From Actinacidiphila cocklensis (GTDB lineage: Bacteria > Actinomycetota > Actinomycetes > Streptomycetales > Streptomycetaceae), in contig NZ_CAJSLV010000092.1 of the NCBI RefSeq assembly GCF_907177275.1, forward strand, positions 62,001 through 126,000: 64,000 nt of DNA. Direction: 5' to 3'. Positions 40,432 to 48,813 of this stretch are shown one piece after another. Under the pieces are notes generated by a model that was not told the origin of the DNA, made no database searches, and saw nothing but the letters and a program-made list of their open reading frames with translations. The position numbers were made by a program, and so were the translations under genes. Within the stretch, counting starts at the first letter, position 1. The number at the start of each line of letters is the position of its first letter.

Positions 40432-41814
40432 ATGAACCCGCGTACGCATACCGCACGTTCGGCCCACCCGACACTCACGGGCTCCGTGCAGGCCTCGTCA
40501 CCCGAGGCATCCTCCGACTCCGCGAACCGCCCGCTGATCCGGCGCGGCAACGCCTGGAAGGCGCTGCTCCTGGCTTCGCTGATCCCCCTGACGGCCGCCG
40601 CGCCCGCGCTCGGCCCGGCCGTCGCCAACCCCGCACCGGACCCGAACAAGGCCGGGCTGATCGAGAAGAAGCTCGTCCCCGACCTGCTCGGGACGATGCA
40701 GAAGCTGCGCATCCCCGGCGCCATCGTCTCGGTGACCATGGCCAAGTGGGGGACCACCACCACCGCGCTGGGCACCGACAACCTCGGGACCGGCCAGCGG
40801 ATCGACGCCGCCGACCACGTGCGCGTCGGCGACATCACCAGGACCTTCACCGGCACCGTCATCCTGCAGCTCGCCGACGCCCACCGGCTCGGGCTCGACG
40901 AACCGGTCGCGCGGCTCGTCCCCGGCGTCCCCAACGGGCGGAACATCACCGTCCGCCAGCTGCTGCACATGACCAGCGGGCTGTTCGACTACGCCGAGGA
41001 CCAGGGCCTCAACCAGACGCTCACCCAGCACCCGGAGACGCAGTTCGCCCCGAAGGACCTGCTCGCCGTCGCCTTCAAGCACCAGCCGTACTTCGCGCCT
41101 GGCAAGGCGTTCCACTCCTCCGCCACCGACGCCGTGCTGCTCGGGATGATCGCCGAGCGCGTCACGCACCAGTCGCTGCAGACGCTCTTCCAGCAGCGGA
41201 TCTTCGCGCCGCTGGGCATGAAGGACACCCGCATCGACAGCAGCACCGCGATCCCCGCCCCGGCCGCCCGCGGCTACCAGCACGTCAGCAACGCCGCCGC
41301 GCTGACGGCGCCCGTGCTCACCGGCAAGGACGCGGCCTGGGCCGACTACTCGGCGGGCAAGCCGGCCGACGTCACCACGGCGAACGCCTCCTGGACCTGG
41401 GCCGCGGGAGCCGCCACCTCGACCGTCGCCGACCTGAACCGCTGGGTTCCGGCGCTGGCCACCGGCAAGCTGCTCAGCGCGAAGATGCACAAGGAGCAGC
41501 TGAAGTTCACCGCCACGTCCGCGCCCACGTCCACGACGGGCGCGTCCATGTCCGCCACCTCCACCGCGGCGGCGCCCGCCGTGCCCACCACGCCCACCAC
41601 GCCCACCGCCATGACGTACGGCCTGGCCCTGGCCGACTACGCGGGCCTCCTCGGCCATGAGGGCCGGATCCGCGGCTACTCCAGCTTCATCGGCTACGAC
41701 CCGGTCAAGCAGGCCACGGTCGTGGTGCTGGCCAACTCCGACCGCTCGCCCGACGGCACGACGCCGGCCTCCGAGCTGACCAAGCGCGTCCTCGCGGACG
41801 TCTTCGGCGGCTGA
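40432..41814 (+). CDS. Secreted serine hydrolase/beta-lactamase homologue lacking catalytic residues
   Basis: A 460-residue protein of the class C beta-lactamase / D-Ala-D-Ala carboxypeptidase fold with a signal peptide (WKALLLASLIPLTAAAPALG). The fold is clear: TVRQLLHMTSGLFDY, APLGMKDTRID and GYSSFIGYDP. Where the family has SxxK the sequence reads VRVGDITRTF, with Asp134 and Arg137 in place of Ser and Lys. The YSN motif is replaced by SSA (FHSSATDAVLLG). It therefore cannot use the standard mechanism and is probably a binding or regulatory pseudoenzyme. A Thr/Pro-rich insertion (about 360-395) precedes the last strands. Confidence 0.85.
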   Translation: MNPRTHTARSAHPTLTGSVQASSPEASSDSANRPLIRRGNAWKALLLASLIPLTAAAPALGPAVANPAPDPNKAGLIEKKLVPDLLGTMQKLRIPGAIVSVTMAKWGTTTTALGTDNLGTGQRIDAADHVRVGDITRTFTGTVILQLADAHRLGLDEPVARLVPGVPNGRNITVRQLLHMTSGLFDYAEDQGLNQTLTQHPETQFAPKDLLAVAFKHQPYFAPGKAFHSSATDAVLLGMIAERVTHQSLQTLFQQRIFAPLGMKDTRIDSSTAIPAPAARGYQHVSNAAALTAPVLTGKDAAWADYSAGKPADVTTANASWTWAAGAATSTVADLNRWVPALATGKLLSAKMHKEQLKFTATSAPTSTTGASMSATSTAAAPAVPTTPTTPTAMTYGLALADYAGLLGHEGRIRGYSSFIGYDPVKQATVVVLANSDRSPDGTTPASELTKRVLADVFGG

Positions 41815-41835
41815 GCCGACCGAGCCGCAACTCCC

Positions 41836-41870
41836 GCGCCGCCGCCGGTCGGCCAGACCGGCGGCGGCGC
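41836..41870. terminator. Strong bidirectional terminator
   Basis: GCGCCGCCGCCGGTC / GACCGGCGGCGGCGC form a perfect 15-bp stem with loop GGCCA, between the convergent serine hydrolase homologue and Nudix genes. Confidence 0.85.
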
Positions 41871-41894
41871 CTCCACGTCGCGGGGCGGTACGGC

Positions 41895-42359
41895 TCAGGC
41901 CCGCTCCGCGAGGCGGTCGAGGAACGCCGCCTGCGCCTTGACGACCACGCCGCGCGCCGCGTCGAGCCCGAACCACGCCACCCGGTCCAGCTCGGGGAAC
42001 TCCGCGGTGCGGCCCGAGCCGCGCGGCCACTCCATGGTGAAGGTGCCCGGCACCACGTCCGCCGGGTCGAGGTCGCCCTCCACCGCCCACACCGTCACGT
42101 GCTTGCCCCCGGACTGCACCACCTCGCCGAGCGGCAGCGGCGTCCCCTCCGGCGCGGGCAGCCCCAGCTCCTCGCGGAACTCGCGCAGCGCCGCGTCCCA
42201 GGGCCCCTCGCCGCCCTCGTACTCGCCCTTCGGCACCGTCCACGCGCCGGCGTCCTTGCGTGCCCAGAACGGCCCGCCCATGTGGCCGAGCAGGACCTCC
42301 ACCCCGGAGCCGGTGCGGCGGAAGACGAGCAGGCCCGCGCTGCGCTTGATGTCAGCCAT
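41895..42359 (-). CDS. Nudix hydrolase
   Basis: A 154-residue pyrophosphohydrolase. The Nudix box is complete: GEYEGGEGPWDAALREFREE followed by LGL (pattern Gx5Ex7REUxEExGU). The N-terminal KRSAGLLVFRRTGSG and the WTVPKGEY segment are typical of the bis(5'-nucleosyl)-tetraphosphatase-like subgroup, so housecleaning of nucleoside polyphosphates is the likely role. ATG at 42359; monocistronic. Confidence 0.92.
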   Translation of the reverse strand: MADIKRSAGLLVFRRTGSGVEVLLGHMGGPFWARKDAGAWTVPKGEYEGGEGPWDAALREFREELGLPAPEGTPLPLGEVVQSGGKHVTVWAVEGDLDPADVVPGTFTMEWPRGSGRTAEFPELDRVAWFGLDAARGVVVKAQAAFLDRLAERA

Positions 42360-42451
42360 GAGGCCAGTCTCGGTGCAGGGCCGTACGGCCGCGAGCGTCC
42401 GTCCGCCCCGGGCCGCGGAATAGCGGGCACGGCCCGCGAGGTTGCCCGTGC

Positions 42452-43297
42452 ATGACGTCGGTGGAGAGGGCGGCCGCGCCCGGCAGTGGTGTGGGCGTCG
42501 GGCCGACGTGGGACATGGGCGCCGTGACGATCCGCCGGCTGGTGGCGGGGGAGCGGCTGGAGGGGGCGGACGGCGCGGTCTGGGCGCTGGTCCTGGACGG
42601 CGAGGCACGGCTGGAGACCGCGGCGGGCGTCGAGGCGCTGCATACGGGTGACGCCTTCCTCGTGGACGCCAGGAGCGCCTACCGGCTCGTCGCGCTGACG
42701 CCGGCCGAGGTCGCGGTGAGCGCGGTGCGGGCGGTCGCGCCGCTGCCTGGCGGCCCGCTGGTGGCGCGGGACTTCGCGCGGAGCAACCGCGGCATCGTCG
42801 AACTGGTGCGGATCTGCCCGCTGGACCCGCGCCGCGAGCTGCCGCTTTTCGCCGCCAGCTACGGCGGGCTGATCCAGGCCGCGATGCTGCGGGCGCAGGA
42901 GGAGAGCGCGCGGCAGGACTCCGACCCGCGGCTCACCGCGCTGGTGTCGGTGCTCGACGCGCATCCCGGGCGCCCCTGGACGGTGGAGAGCATGGCCCGG
43001 GTCGCCCATCTGTCCCGCTCGTCGCTGGGCGAGCGCTTCCGCCGCGAGCTGGGCAGCAGTCCCGCGCAGGTGCTGCGGGAGGTGCGCATGCGGCACGCCC
43101 GCGCGCTCCTGGCCGGGACGGACAAGCCGATCGAGCAGATCGCCTTCACCGTGGGGTACGGCTCGCTCGCGGCCTTCAGCCGGGCGTTCTCCGCCCAGCA
43201 CGGCAGCTCGCCGCTGGCGTGGCGCTCACGGCCGGGGGGTGCGCAGCACCCCGAAGCCGATGCTGCCCGCGAGTGCGGCGGCGACCCCGACCAGTAG
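42452..43297 (+). CDS. AraC family transcriptional regulator (cupin + HTH)
   Basis: A 281-residue regulator with an N-terminal cupin sensor (about 25-160: LVLDGEARLETAAGVEAL, HTGDAFLVDA) and a C-terminal double HTH (TVESMARVAHLSRSSLGERF and KPIEQIAFTVGYGSLAAFSR, closing GSSPLAW). It belongs to the cupin_6-type AraC group that often neighbours and controls MFS efflux genes or oxidoreductases. It is convergent with, and overlaps by 72 bases, the MFS gene, a common gene pair. Confidence 0.92.
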   Translation: MTSVERAAAPGSGVGVGPTWDMGAVTIRRLVAGERLEGADGAVWALVLDGEARLETAAGVEALHTGDAFLVDARSAYRLVALTPAEVAVSAVRAVAPLPGGPLVARDFARSNRGIVELVRICPLDPRRELPLFAASYGGLIQAAMLRAQEESARQDSDPRLTALVSVLDAHPGRPWTVESMARVAHLSRSSLGERFRRELGSSPAQVLREVRMRHARALLAGTDKPIEQIAFTVGYGSLAAFSRAFSAQHGSSPLAWRSRPGGAQHPEADAARECGGDPDQ

Positions 43298-44437
43298 CGC
43301 CGCCCGGACCCCGCCGCCGTCGACCACGGCCCCGCCGATCGCCGAGCCGGCCGTGATGGCCACCTGGAAGGCCGTCACCTGCAGCGCGAGCGCCGGTTCG
43401 ATGCGCTTGGGCTCGGCCCGGGTCACCCACAGCTGGCTGGCGACCGGCATCATGTTGAAGCCGAAGCCCCAGACGACGATGGCCACCGTCGCGGCGGCGA
43501 TCCCGTGGGTCGTGGCCAGCGCCAGCAGGCTCACCGCCAGCAGGGCGGGGCCCGCGACCACCGAGATCCCGAGGCGGCGGGAGAGCATCCCGGCGGCCAG
43601 GTTGCCCGCCAGGCCGCCGATGCCCCAGCCGAGCAGCAGCCAGACCGTGCTGCCCTCGGTGACCCGCTCGATCGCGAGCCGTATGTAGGGGTAGGCGGCG
43701 AAGTTGCCGAAGGCCACCAGCCCGATGCACGCCGTCCCGGCCATCAGCCGCCGGTTGGCCAGCGCCTGCCGGAGCATGCCGAGCCCCGCCCCCTGCTGGG
43801 CCGGCACCGGCGGCACGGTGGCCGCCACCGCGACCAGCGCCAGCACGCTCAGGCCCGCGGCCGACCAGAACACCGGCCGCCAGCCCACCGCGTCGCCGAG
43901 GACCGAGGAGAGCGGCACGCCGACGATGGTGGCCGCGCTCACGCCCAGCGCCAGGCTCGTGGACACGACGTGGTCGCGCCCGGGCGCCGCGTGCGTGCCC
44001 GCCCCGAGCGCGAACGACCAGAAGCCGGCGATGGCGACGCCCAGCAGCAGCCGGCCCACGAGCAGCAGCGGGAAGTTCGGGGTCACCGCCACCACCGCGT
44101 TGGACACCACGGCGGCGGCGAGCAGGCCGAGCAGCACGGTCCTGCGGTCGGTGCGCGGCAGCACCACCGCGATCGTGGGCGCGGTGACGGCGCCGGCGAC
44201 GGCGGTCGCCGCGACGGCGAGCCCCGCGGTGCCCTCGCTGACACCGACGTCGGACGCCATCGCCGGCAGCACGCTCGCCGGCAGGAACTCGCTGGCCACC
44301 AGGGCCGCGATCCCCAGCGTGAGCGCCGCGACGGGCGCCCACGCGGCCGCGCCGCCCCGCGCGGGCGGGTCGCCCGCGGCGGCACCGCTCGGTGCCACGG
44401 CGGACTCGGTACCGGTCACATAGCCCTCTGAGGTCAT
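43226..44437 (-). CDS. MFS transporter (DHA1/AraJ-like)
   Basis: A 403-residue permease with 12 predicted membrane helices. The first is VAALTLGIAALVASEFLPAS, characteristic of the AraJ/YdhP-like drug or sugar efflux group, and the loop 2-3 motif is VLPRTDRRTVLLG. The central loop is around VPAQQGAGLGML. It starts at ATG 44437, and the frame upstream belongs to another gene's shadow. Probably an exporter; regulation by the adjacent AraC protein is likely but not shown. Confidence 0.92.
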   Translation of the reverse strand: MTSEGYVTGTESAVAPSGAAAGDPPARGGAAAWAPVAALTLGIAALVASEFLPASVLPAMASDVGVSEGTAGLAVAATAVAGAVTAPTIAVVLPRTDRRTVLLGLLAAAVVSNAVVAVTPNFPLLLVGRLLLGVAIAGFWSFALGAGTHAAPGRDHVVSTSLALGVSAATIVGVPLSSVLGDAVGWRPVFWSAAGLSVLALVAVAATVPPVPAQQGAGLGMLRQALANRRLMAGTACIGLVAFGNFAAYPYIRLAIERVTEGSTVWLLLGWGIGGLAGNLAAGMLSRRLGISVVAGPALLAVSLLALATTHGIAAATVAIVVWGFGFNMMPVASQLWVTRAEPKRIEPALALQVTAFQVAITAGSAIGGAVVDGGGVRAALLVGVAAALAGSIGFGVLRTPRP

Positions 44438-44544
44438 GCGCCCAGTCTCGTGTGCCCGCGCCGCACCGGCTTGACCGTCCGGCCGCCCTCCTTGATGCGG
44501 ACGCCGGACCCGCCCGGGGGCGCGACCCGGGCGGCCGGCGGGCG

Positions 44545-46611
44545 TCAGGCGGTGGTCGCGGTGGCCGGGTCGCTGGTGCTCGCGGCGCCGGTCTCCACGT
44601 GCCCGGCGAAGCGGCGTACGTAGGCGGAGTCGGCGCCGGAGGTGACCGTGATGTCGTACCAGCGGTTGCCCGCGGGCACGCCCCACCCGGTGACGCTGCG
44701 CGTGGCGCCGGCCTGGACGGTGTACGTGTAGTGCTGTGCGGGCGCGTACGCGTCGGTGGCGGTGAAGGTGACCGGGCCGGAGCCGGGGTTGGTGAACACC
44801 AGGGCGACGTACCCGGTCGCGGTGTCGTGCCGGGCGATGACCTCGGGGCCGGCCGAGCCCGCGGTGCCGGCCATGCGGCGCAGGAAGCCGTTCGGCCCGT
44901 AGACGGAGAAGTCGTAGCGGGAGCCGGCGGCGGGCATCGCCCAGGTGTCGCTGAGGGCCTTGCCCGCCTCGACGGTGTAGGGCCAGGGGCCGTCGGAGCG
45001 CACCGCGGAGGTGACGAGGAAGGCGGCTCCCGCCGTGCCGTAGCTGCCGAAGGTGAACTGCATGCGCCCGTTGACCAGTTGCGTGTCGGCGGTCAGGTTG
45101 TACGGCAGGGCGCGGGCGTTGCGCAGGCCGGGCTCCTGCCGGGGGATCGCGCCGGTCGCCGGCGGGGCCGGGACGTAGTTGCCCGGGTTGTGGTGGTCGG
45201 GCGGGACGTAGCCGCCGGTGCCGGGCAGCGCGGGCGCGGTGGCGTTGCTGCGGGTGAAGTCGAACGCGGCGGTGAGGTCGCCGCAGACCGCGCGGCGCCA
45301 GGGCGAGACGTTCGGGTTGTGCACGCCGAACCGCTTCTCGATGAACTGCACGATCGAGGTGTGGTCGAAGGTCTGGGAGCACACCCAGCCGCCGGTGCTC
45401 CACGGCGACAGGACCAGCATCGGCACCCGCGGCCCGAGCCCGTAGGGGCCGGCGGCGTATCCGGACAGGCCGCCGGTGTAGAGGTCCTGGGTGACGTCGG
45501 CGGTGGACAGGCCGCGGGCGGCGGAGGCGGGCGGGAAGGGCGGGACGACGTGGTCGAAGAAGCCGTCGTTCTCGTCGTAGGTGAGGAAGACGGCGGTACG
45601 GCTCCACACGTCGGGGTCGGCGGTCAGCGCGTCCAGCACCTGCGAGACGTACCAGGCGCCGTAGTTGGCGGGCCAGTTGGGGTGCTCGCAGAACGCCTCG
45701 GGGGCGGCGATCCAGGAGACCTGGGGCAGCCTCCCGCCCAGCACGTCCGCCTTGAGCCGGTCGAAGTAGCCCTCGCCGCCACGGGCGTTGGTCCCGGTGC
45801 ACGCCTTGTCGTGGAGCGGGTTGCCCGCGGTGAGGCCGCGGTACTGGCCGAAGTAGAGCAGCGAGTTGTCGCCGTAGTTGCCGATGAAGGGGTCGCTGGT
45901 CCAGCCCCAGCCGCCGGCGGCGTCCAGGCCGGTGCCGGCGTCCTGGTAGACCTTCCAGGACACGCCCGCCTCCTCCAGGATCTCCGGGAAGGTGGTCCAG
46001 CCGTAGCCGGCCTCCTCGTTGCCCAGCACCGGGCCGCCGCCCTTGCCGTCGTTGCCCGCGTAACCCGTGTACATGTAGTAGCGGTTGGGGTCGGTGGAGC
46101 TGAGCATCGAGCAGTGGTAGGCGTCGCAGATGGTGAACGCGTCGGCGAGGGCGTAGTGGAAGGGGATGTCCTCGCGGGTGAGGTACGCCATCGAGGTCGT
46201 GGTCTTCGCGGGGATCCAGCGGTCGTAGTTGCCGCCGTTCCACGCCTGGTGGGTGCCGTACCAGCTGTGGTCGAGGTCCTGGATGAACTGCAGGCCCAGG
46301 TTGTCGGCGTCCGGCCGGAAGGGCAGCGTCTCGTGCCCGTTCGCCGCCGCCTGGTGGAAGACGGACCTGCCGCTCGGGAGGGTGGCGGGGCGCGGGTCGC
46401 CGAAGCCGCGCACCCCCCGCAGGGTGCCGAAGTAGTGGTCGAAGGAGCGGTTCTCCTGCATCAGGACGACGACGTGCTCGACGTCCTGGAGGGTCCCGGT
46501 CCCCGCGGCGGCCGGGATCGCGGCGGCTCTGTCGATGCCGCCGGTGAGCATCGACCCGGCGGCGGTGGCCCCGGCGAGTTGCAGGAACCTACGGCGATCG
46601 ACGTTGGCCAC
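44545..46611 (-). CDS. Phosphocholine-specific phospholipase C, Tat-exported
   Basis: A 688-residue phosphoesterase that would cleave phosphatidylcholine or sphingomyelin head groups outside the cell. The twin-arginine signal is VDRRRFLQLAGATAAGS. The catalytic domain has LMQENRSFDHYFGTLRG, CDAYHCSMLSSTDPNR, LTYDENDGFFDHV and FDHTSIVQFIEKRFG. Two C-terminal DUF756-like sandwich repeats follow, the last ending YDITVTSG...RRFAGHV. GTG at 46611 has AGGAGA about 7 bases upstream and puts the RRR near the N-terminus, so I prefer it to ATG 46629. A broken copy of its C-terminal repeat is at 25466-25760. Confidence 0.93.
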   Translation of the reverse strand: MANVDRRRFLQLAGATAAGSMLTGGIDRAAAIPAAAGTGTLQDVEHVVVLMQENRSFDHYFGTLRGVRGFGDPRPATLPSGRSVFHQAAANGHETLPFRPDADNLGLQFIQDLDHSWYGTHQAWNGGNYDRWIPAKTTTSMAYLTREDIPFHYALADAFTICDAYHCSMLSSTDPNRYYMYTGYAGNDGKGGGPVLGNEEAGYGWTTFPEILEEAGVSWKVYQDAGTGLDAAGGWGWTSDPFIGNYGDNSLLYFGQYRGLTAGNPLHDKACTGTNARGGEGYFDRLKADVLGGRLPQVSWIAAPEAFCEHPNWPANYGAWYVSQVLDALTADPDVWSRTAVFLTYDENDGFFDHVVPPFPPASAARGLSTADVTQDLYTGGLSGYAAGPYGLGPRVPMLVLSPWSTGGWVCSQTFDHTSIVQFIEKRFGVHNPNVSPWRRAVCGDLTAAFDFTRSNATAPALPGTGGYVPPDHHNPGNYVPAPPATGAIPRQEPGLRNARALPYNLTADTQLVNGRMQFTFGSYGTAGAAFLVTSAVRSDGPWPYTVEAGKALSDTWAMPAAGSRYDFSVYGPNGFLRRMAGTAGSAGPEVIARHDTATGYVALVFTNPGSGPVTFTATDAYAPAQHYTYTVQAGATRSVTGWGVPAGNRWYDITVTSGADSAYVRRFAGHVETGAASTSDPATATTA

Positions 46612-46831
46612 GGGCGGTTCTCCTGACATCCGGTGGGGGCGGCCCGGCAGCGGGCGTGCGTGCGCCCCGGGGAGACGGTGCGCACGTCCGGGCAGATATG
46701 TCGCGCTCATGCTGATCACGCGCGGCCCATGGTGTCAATGAGGCGTGAACGGACCCCTACGGCGGCCCGTCCCCCGGCCGAAGCGCGGGGGACGTCTGCC
46801 CGGGATGCCGGCCCCGCGACCGGGGCGGAGG

Positions 46832-47563
46832 TCAGGCGCCGGTCAGCGCGGCCGCGCCGCCGGCCTCCCGCAGGGACGCCGACAGGGCGCGGGCCTCGTG
46901 CTCGGTCATCCGGGAGGTCTCGTACGGCACGGCGTTGACCCAGCGCTGGGTCAGCCGGGCGATCCGCTCGCCGTACCGCTCGGCGGTGATCAGGTCGCCG
47001 CGCGAACCGGCCTGCTCGGGGCCGAGGTCGGCGTGGCTCTGGCTCATCAGGCCCAGCCACGAGCCCAGCCGGTTCACGTCGTCGCGGGTGCCGCCGCTCC
47101 AGTTGTTGCCCGGCATGTCGCCGACACCGATCCACTGCATGCCCAACTGTGCTCCGAAGACCGCCAGTTGCTGGAGCACCGCCAGCTTGTCGCCGCTCTG
47201 CGAGGCGGACATGGTGAACCCGCCGGCCAGCTTGTCCTTCCATCCTTGCGTCACGAACGGCGTGAACACCGCCTCCATGAAGGCCTTGAACACCGCGGAG
47301 ACGCTGCCCATCAGCGTCGGGCAGCCCATCACGATCGCGTCGGAGCGCTCCAGCAGCGCCATCACCTCCGCGTCGTACCAGCGGCCCGCGGTGACGTCCT
47401 CGGCCCGGATCTCGACCAGGTGCACCCGGGCGCCCGGCACCAGCCGCGCCCCGGCGGCGAGGTGTTCGGCCAGGACGCGGGTGGTCCCGTGCACCGAGTG
47501 GTAGACCACCGCCACCGTGACCGCCGGGGCGTCCTGCTCGCGGTCCACGTCATTGACTGCCAT
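46832..47563 (-). CDS. Flavodoxin-family NAD(P)H:quinone oxidoreductase (WrbA-like)
   Basis: A 243-residue FMN-binding protein: phosphate loop VVYHSVHGTTRVLAE, IVMGCPTLMGSVSAVFKAFM, and DKLAGGFTMSASQSGDKL. It would reduce quinones by two electrons. It is divergent from a LysR gene (148-base gap with a palindrome), the usual arrangement for LysR control of an oxidoreductase. It has a C-terminal extension beyond the flavodoxin fold (about residues 195-243). Confidence 0.88.
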   Translation of the reverse strand: MAVNDVDREQDAPAVTVAVVYHSVHGTTRVLAEHLAAGARLVPGARVHLVEIRAEDVTAGRWYDAEVMALLERSDAIVMGCPTLMGSVSAVFKAFMEAVFTPFVTQGWKDKLAGGFTMSASQSGDKLAVLQQLAVFGAQLGMQWIGVGDMPGNNWSGGTRDDVNRLGSWLGLMSQSHADLGPEQAGSRGDLITAERYGERIARLTQRWVNAVPYETSRMTEHEARALSASLREAGGAAALTGA

Positions 47564-47672
47564 CTGCTCTTCACTACTCCCGGTCGTGGGGAAATCCCTG
47601 CGTGCACAGCCATCACAACCCGCCCGCGGCACGGCATCAACGCCGAACTTCGGTGCGCAGCGATCGGCCGCA

Positions 47673-47684
47673 CCGATCGATCGG
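47673..47684. promoter_or_regulatory. Possible LysR binding site between the flavodoxin and lysR genes
   Basis: CCGATCGATCGG is a perfect 12-bp palindrome in the divergent region, 27 bases before the lysR start. CGATCGGCCG lies just upstream, giving two related half-sites as LysR regulators often have. Confidence 0.5.
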
Positions 47685-47710
47685 GTGAGGGCAGGCCGTA
47701 GCCTGGCCCC

Positions 47711-48613
47711 GTGGACAGGATCGAGCTGGAAGCGTTCGTCGCGGTCGCCGAGGAGCTGCACTTCGGCCGCGCCGCCGAGCGCCTGCACCGGGGGCAGCCC
47801 ACCGTCAGCGACGCCGTCAGGCGGCTGGAGAGCGCCCTGGGCGGGCGGCTGTTCCACCGCACCAGCCGCCGGGTCTCACTGACCGACCTCGGCGCGGCGC
47901 TGCTGCCCGACGCCCACGCCGCCCTGGCCCAGCTGCGCCGCTTCCAGCAGCGCGGACGCTCGCTGGCCGCCGGCGACCCGGCCCGCACCACGCTGGTCGT
48001 CGCGCACGCCGCCTACACCTGCCACCACCTGCTGCTGCGCTGCCTGCCGCAGCTGCGCGACCGCTTCCCCGACGTGACGATCGTGCCGGAGGCGTTGCCG
48101 ACCACCGCCCAACTCACCGCCCTGCGGGCGGAGACGGCCGGACTGGGCATCGGCTGGGCGACCGGCGACCTGACCGGCGTGCGCGCGGACGTGCTGTCCA
48201 CCGAGCGCTTCATGGCCCTGGTCCCCGCGGCCCACCCGCTGGCCGGGCACGCCGAGCTGACCGCGTCCGAGCTGTCCACCACCGCCCTGCTCACCTGGCC
48301 GCACCAGATCAACAGCGGCCTGTGCGACCGGCTGCTGTCCGCCTTCCACATCGGCGGAGCCGACCTGCGCATCATCAGGACCGCCGACAGCGTGCAGGCC
48401 ATCGCCGCCCACGTCGCCGCGGGCACGGGCATCGGCATCACCGTCGAGTCCGCACTCGACGACCGGACGCCCGGCCTGCGCGTCATCCCCCTCGCCGGCC
48501 CCTCGACCACCGTCGACCAGGTCGTCCTGACCCCCGCCGCCCCGTCGTACACCGCCACGGCCCTGCGCGACCTGCTGCTGCGCGCCTCGGCCGAGCCGCC
48601 CGCCGGCCGCTGA
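47711..48613 (+). CDS. LysR family transcriptional regulator
   Basis: A 300-residue regulator. The N-terminal HTH is ELEAFVAVAEELHFGRAAER then LHRGQPTVSDAVRRLESALG. The effector domain (about 90-295) includes GLGIGWATGDL and VAAGTGIGITVESAL. The GTG start at 47711 gives the standard distance to the HTH. It probably activates or represses the divergent flavodoxin-family gene. Confidence 0.93.
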   Translation: MDRIELEAFVAVAEELHFGRAAERLHRGQPTVSDAVRRLESALGGRLFHRTSRRVSLTDLGAALLPDAHAALAQLRRFQQRGRSLAAGDPARTTLVVAHAAYTCHHLLLRCLPQLRDRFPDVTIVPEALPTTAQLTALRAETAGLGIGWATGDLTGVRADVLSTERFMALVPAAHPLAGHAELTASELSTTALLTWPHQINSGLCDRLLSAFHIGGADLRIIRTADSVQAIAAHVAAGTGIGITVESALDDRTPGLRVIPLAGPSTTVDQVVLTPAAPSYTATALRDLLLRASAEPPAGR

Positions 48614-48813
48614 GCACCAGGCACGGCCCCCGGAGTCCACCCCCGGCTGCCGGTCGCCGTGCGCGGCACCGCGGAGCGGACTTCGGACTCCCTCGCGCTG
48701 TGGGTTCCTGATGGTGCCGGCGATCCTGGCCGCCGGCGGCCGGCTCGCCTTCACCCGCCGCCTGCCCGGGCCGTCCGCCTGGGGCGGGAGGGGCGGAGTC
48801 GCCGGCGCGGCCG

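Noticed and set aside
48614..48813. Possible small gene between lysR and kup (reading VPAILAAGGRLAFTRRLP)
   Set aside because: No start with a ribosome-binding site and no recognisable similarity; treated as intergenic.
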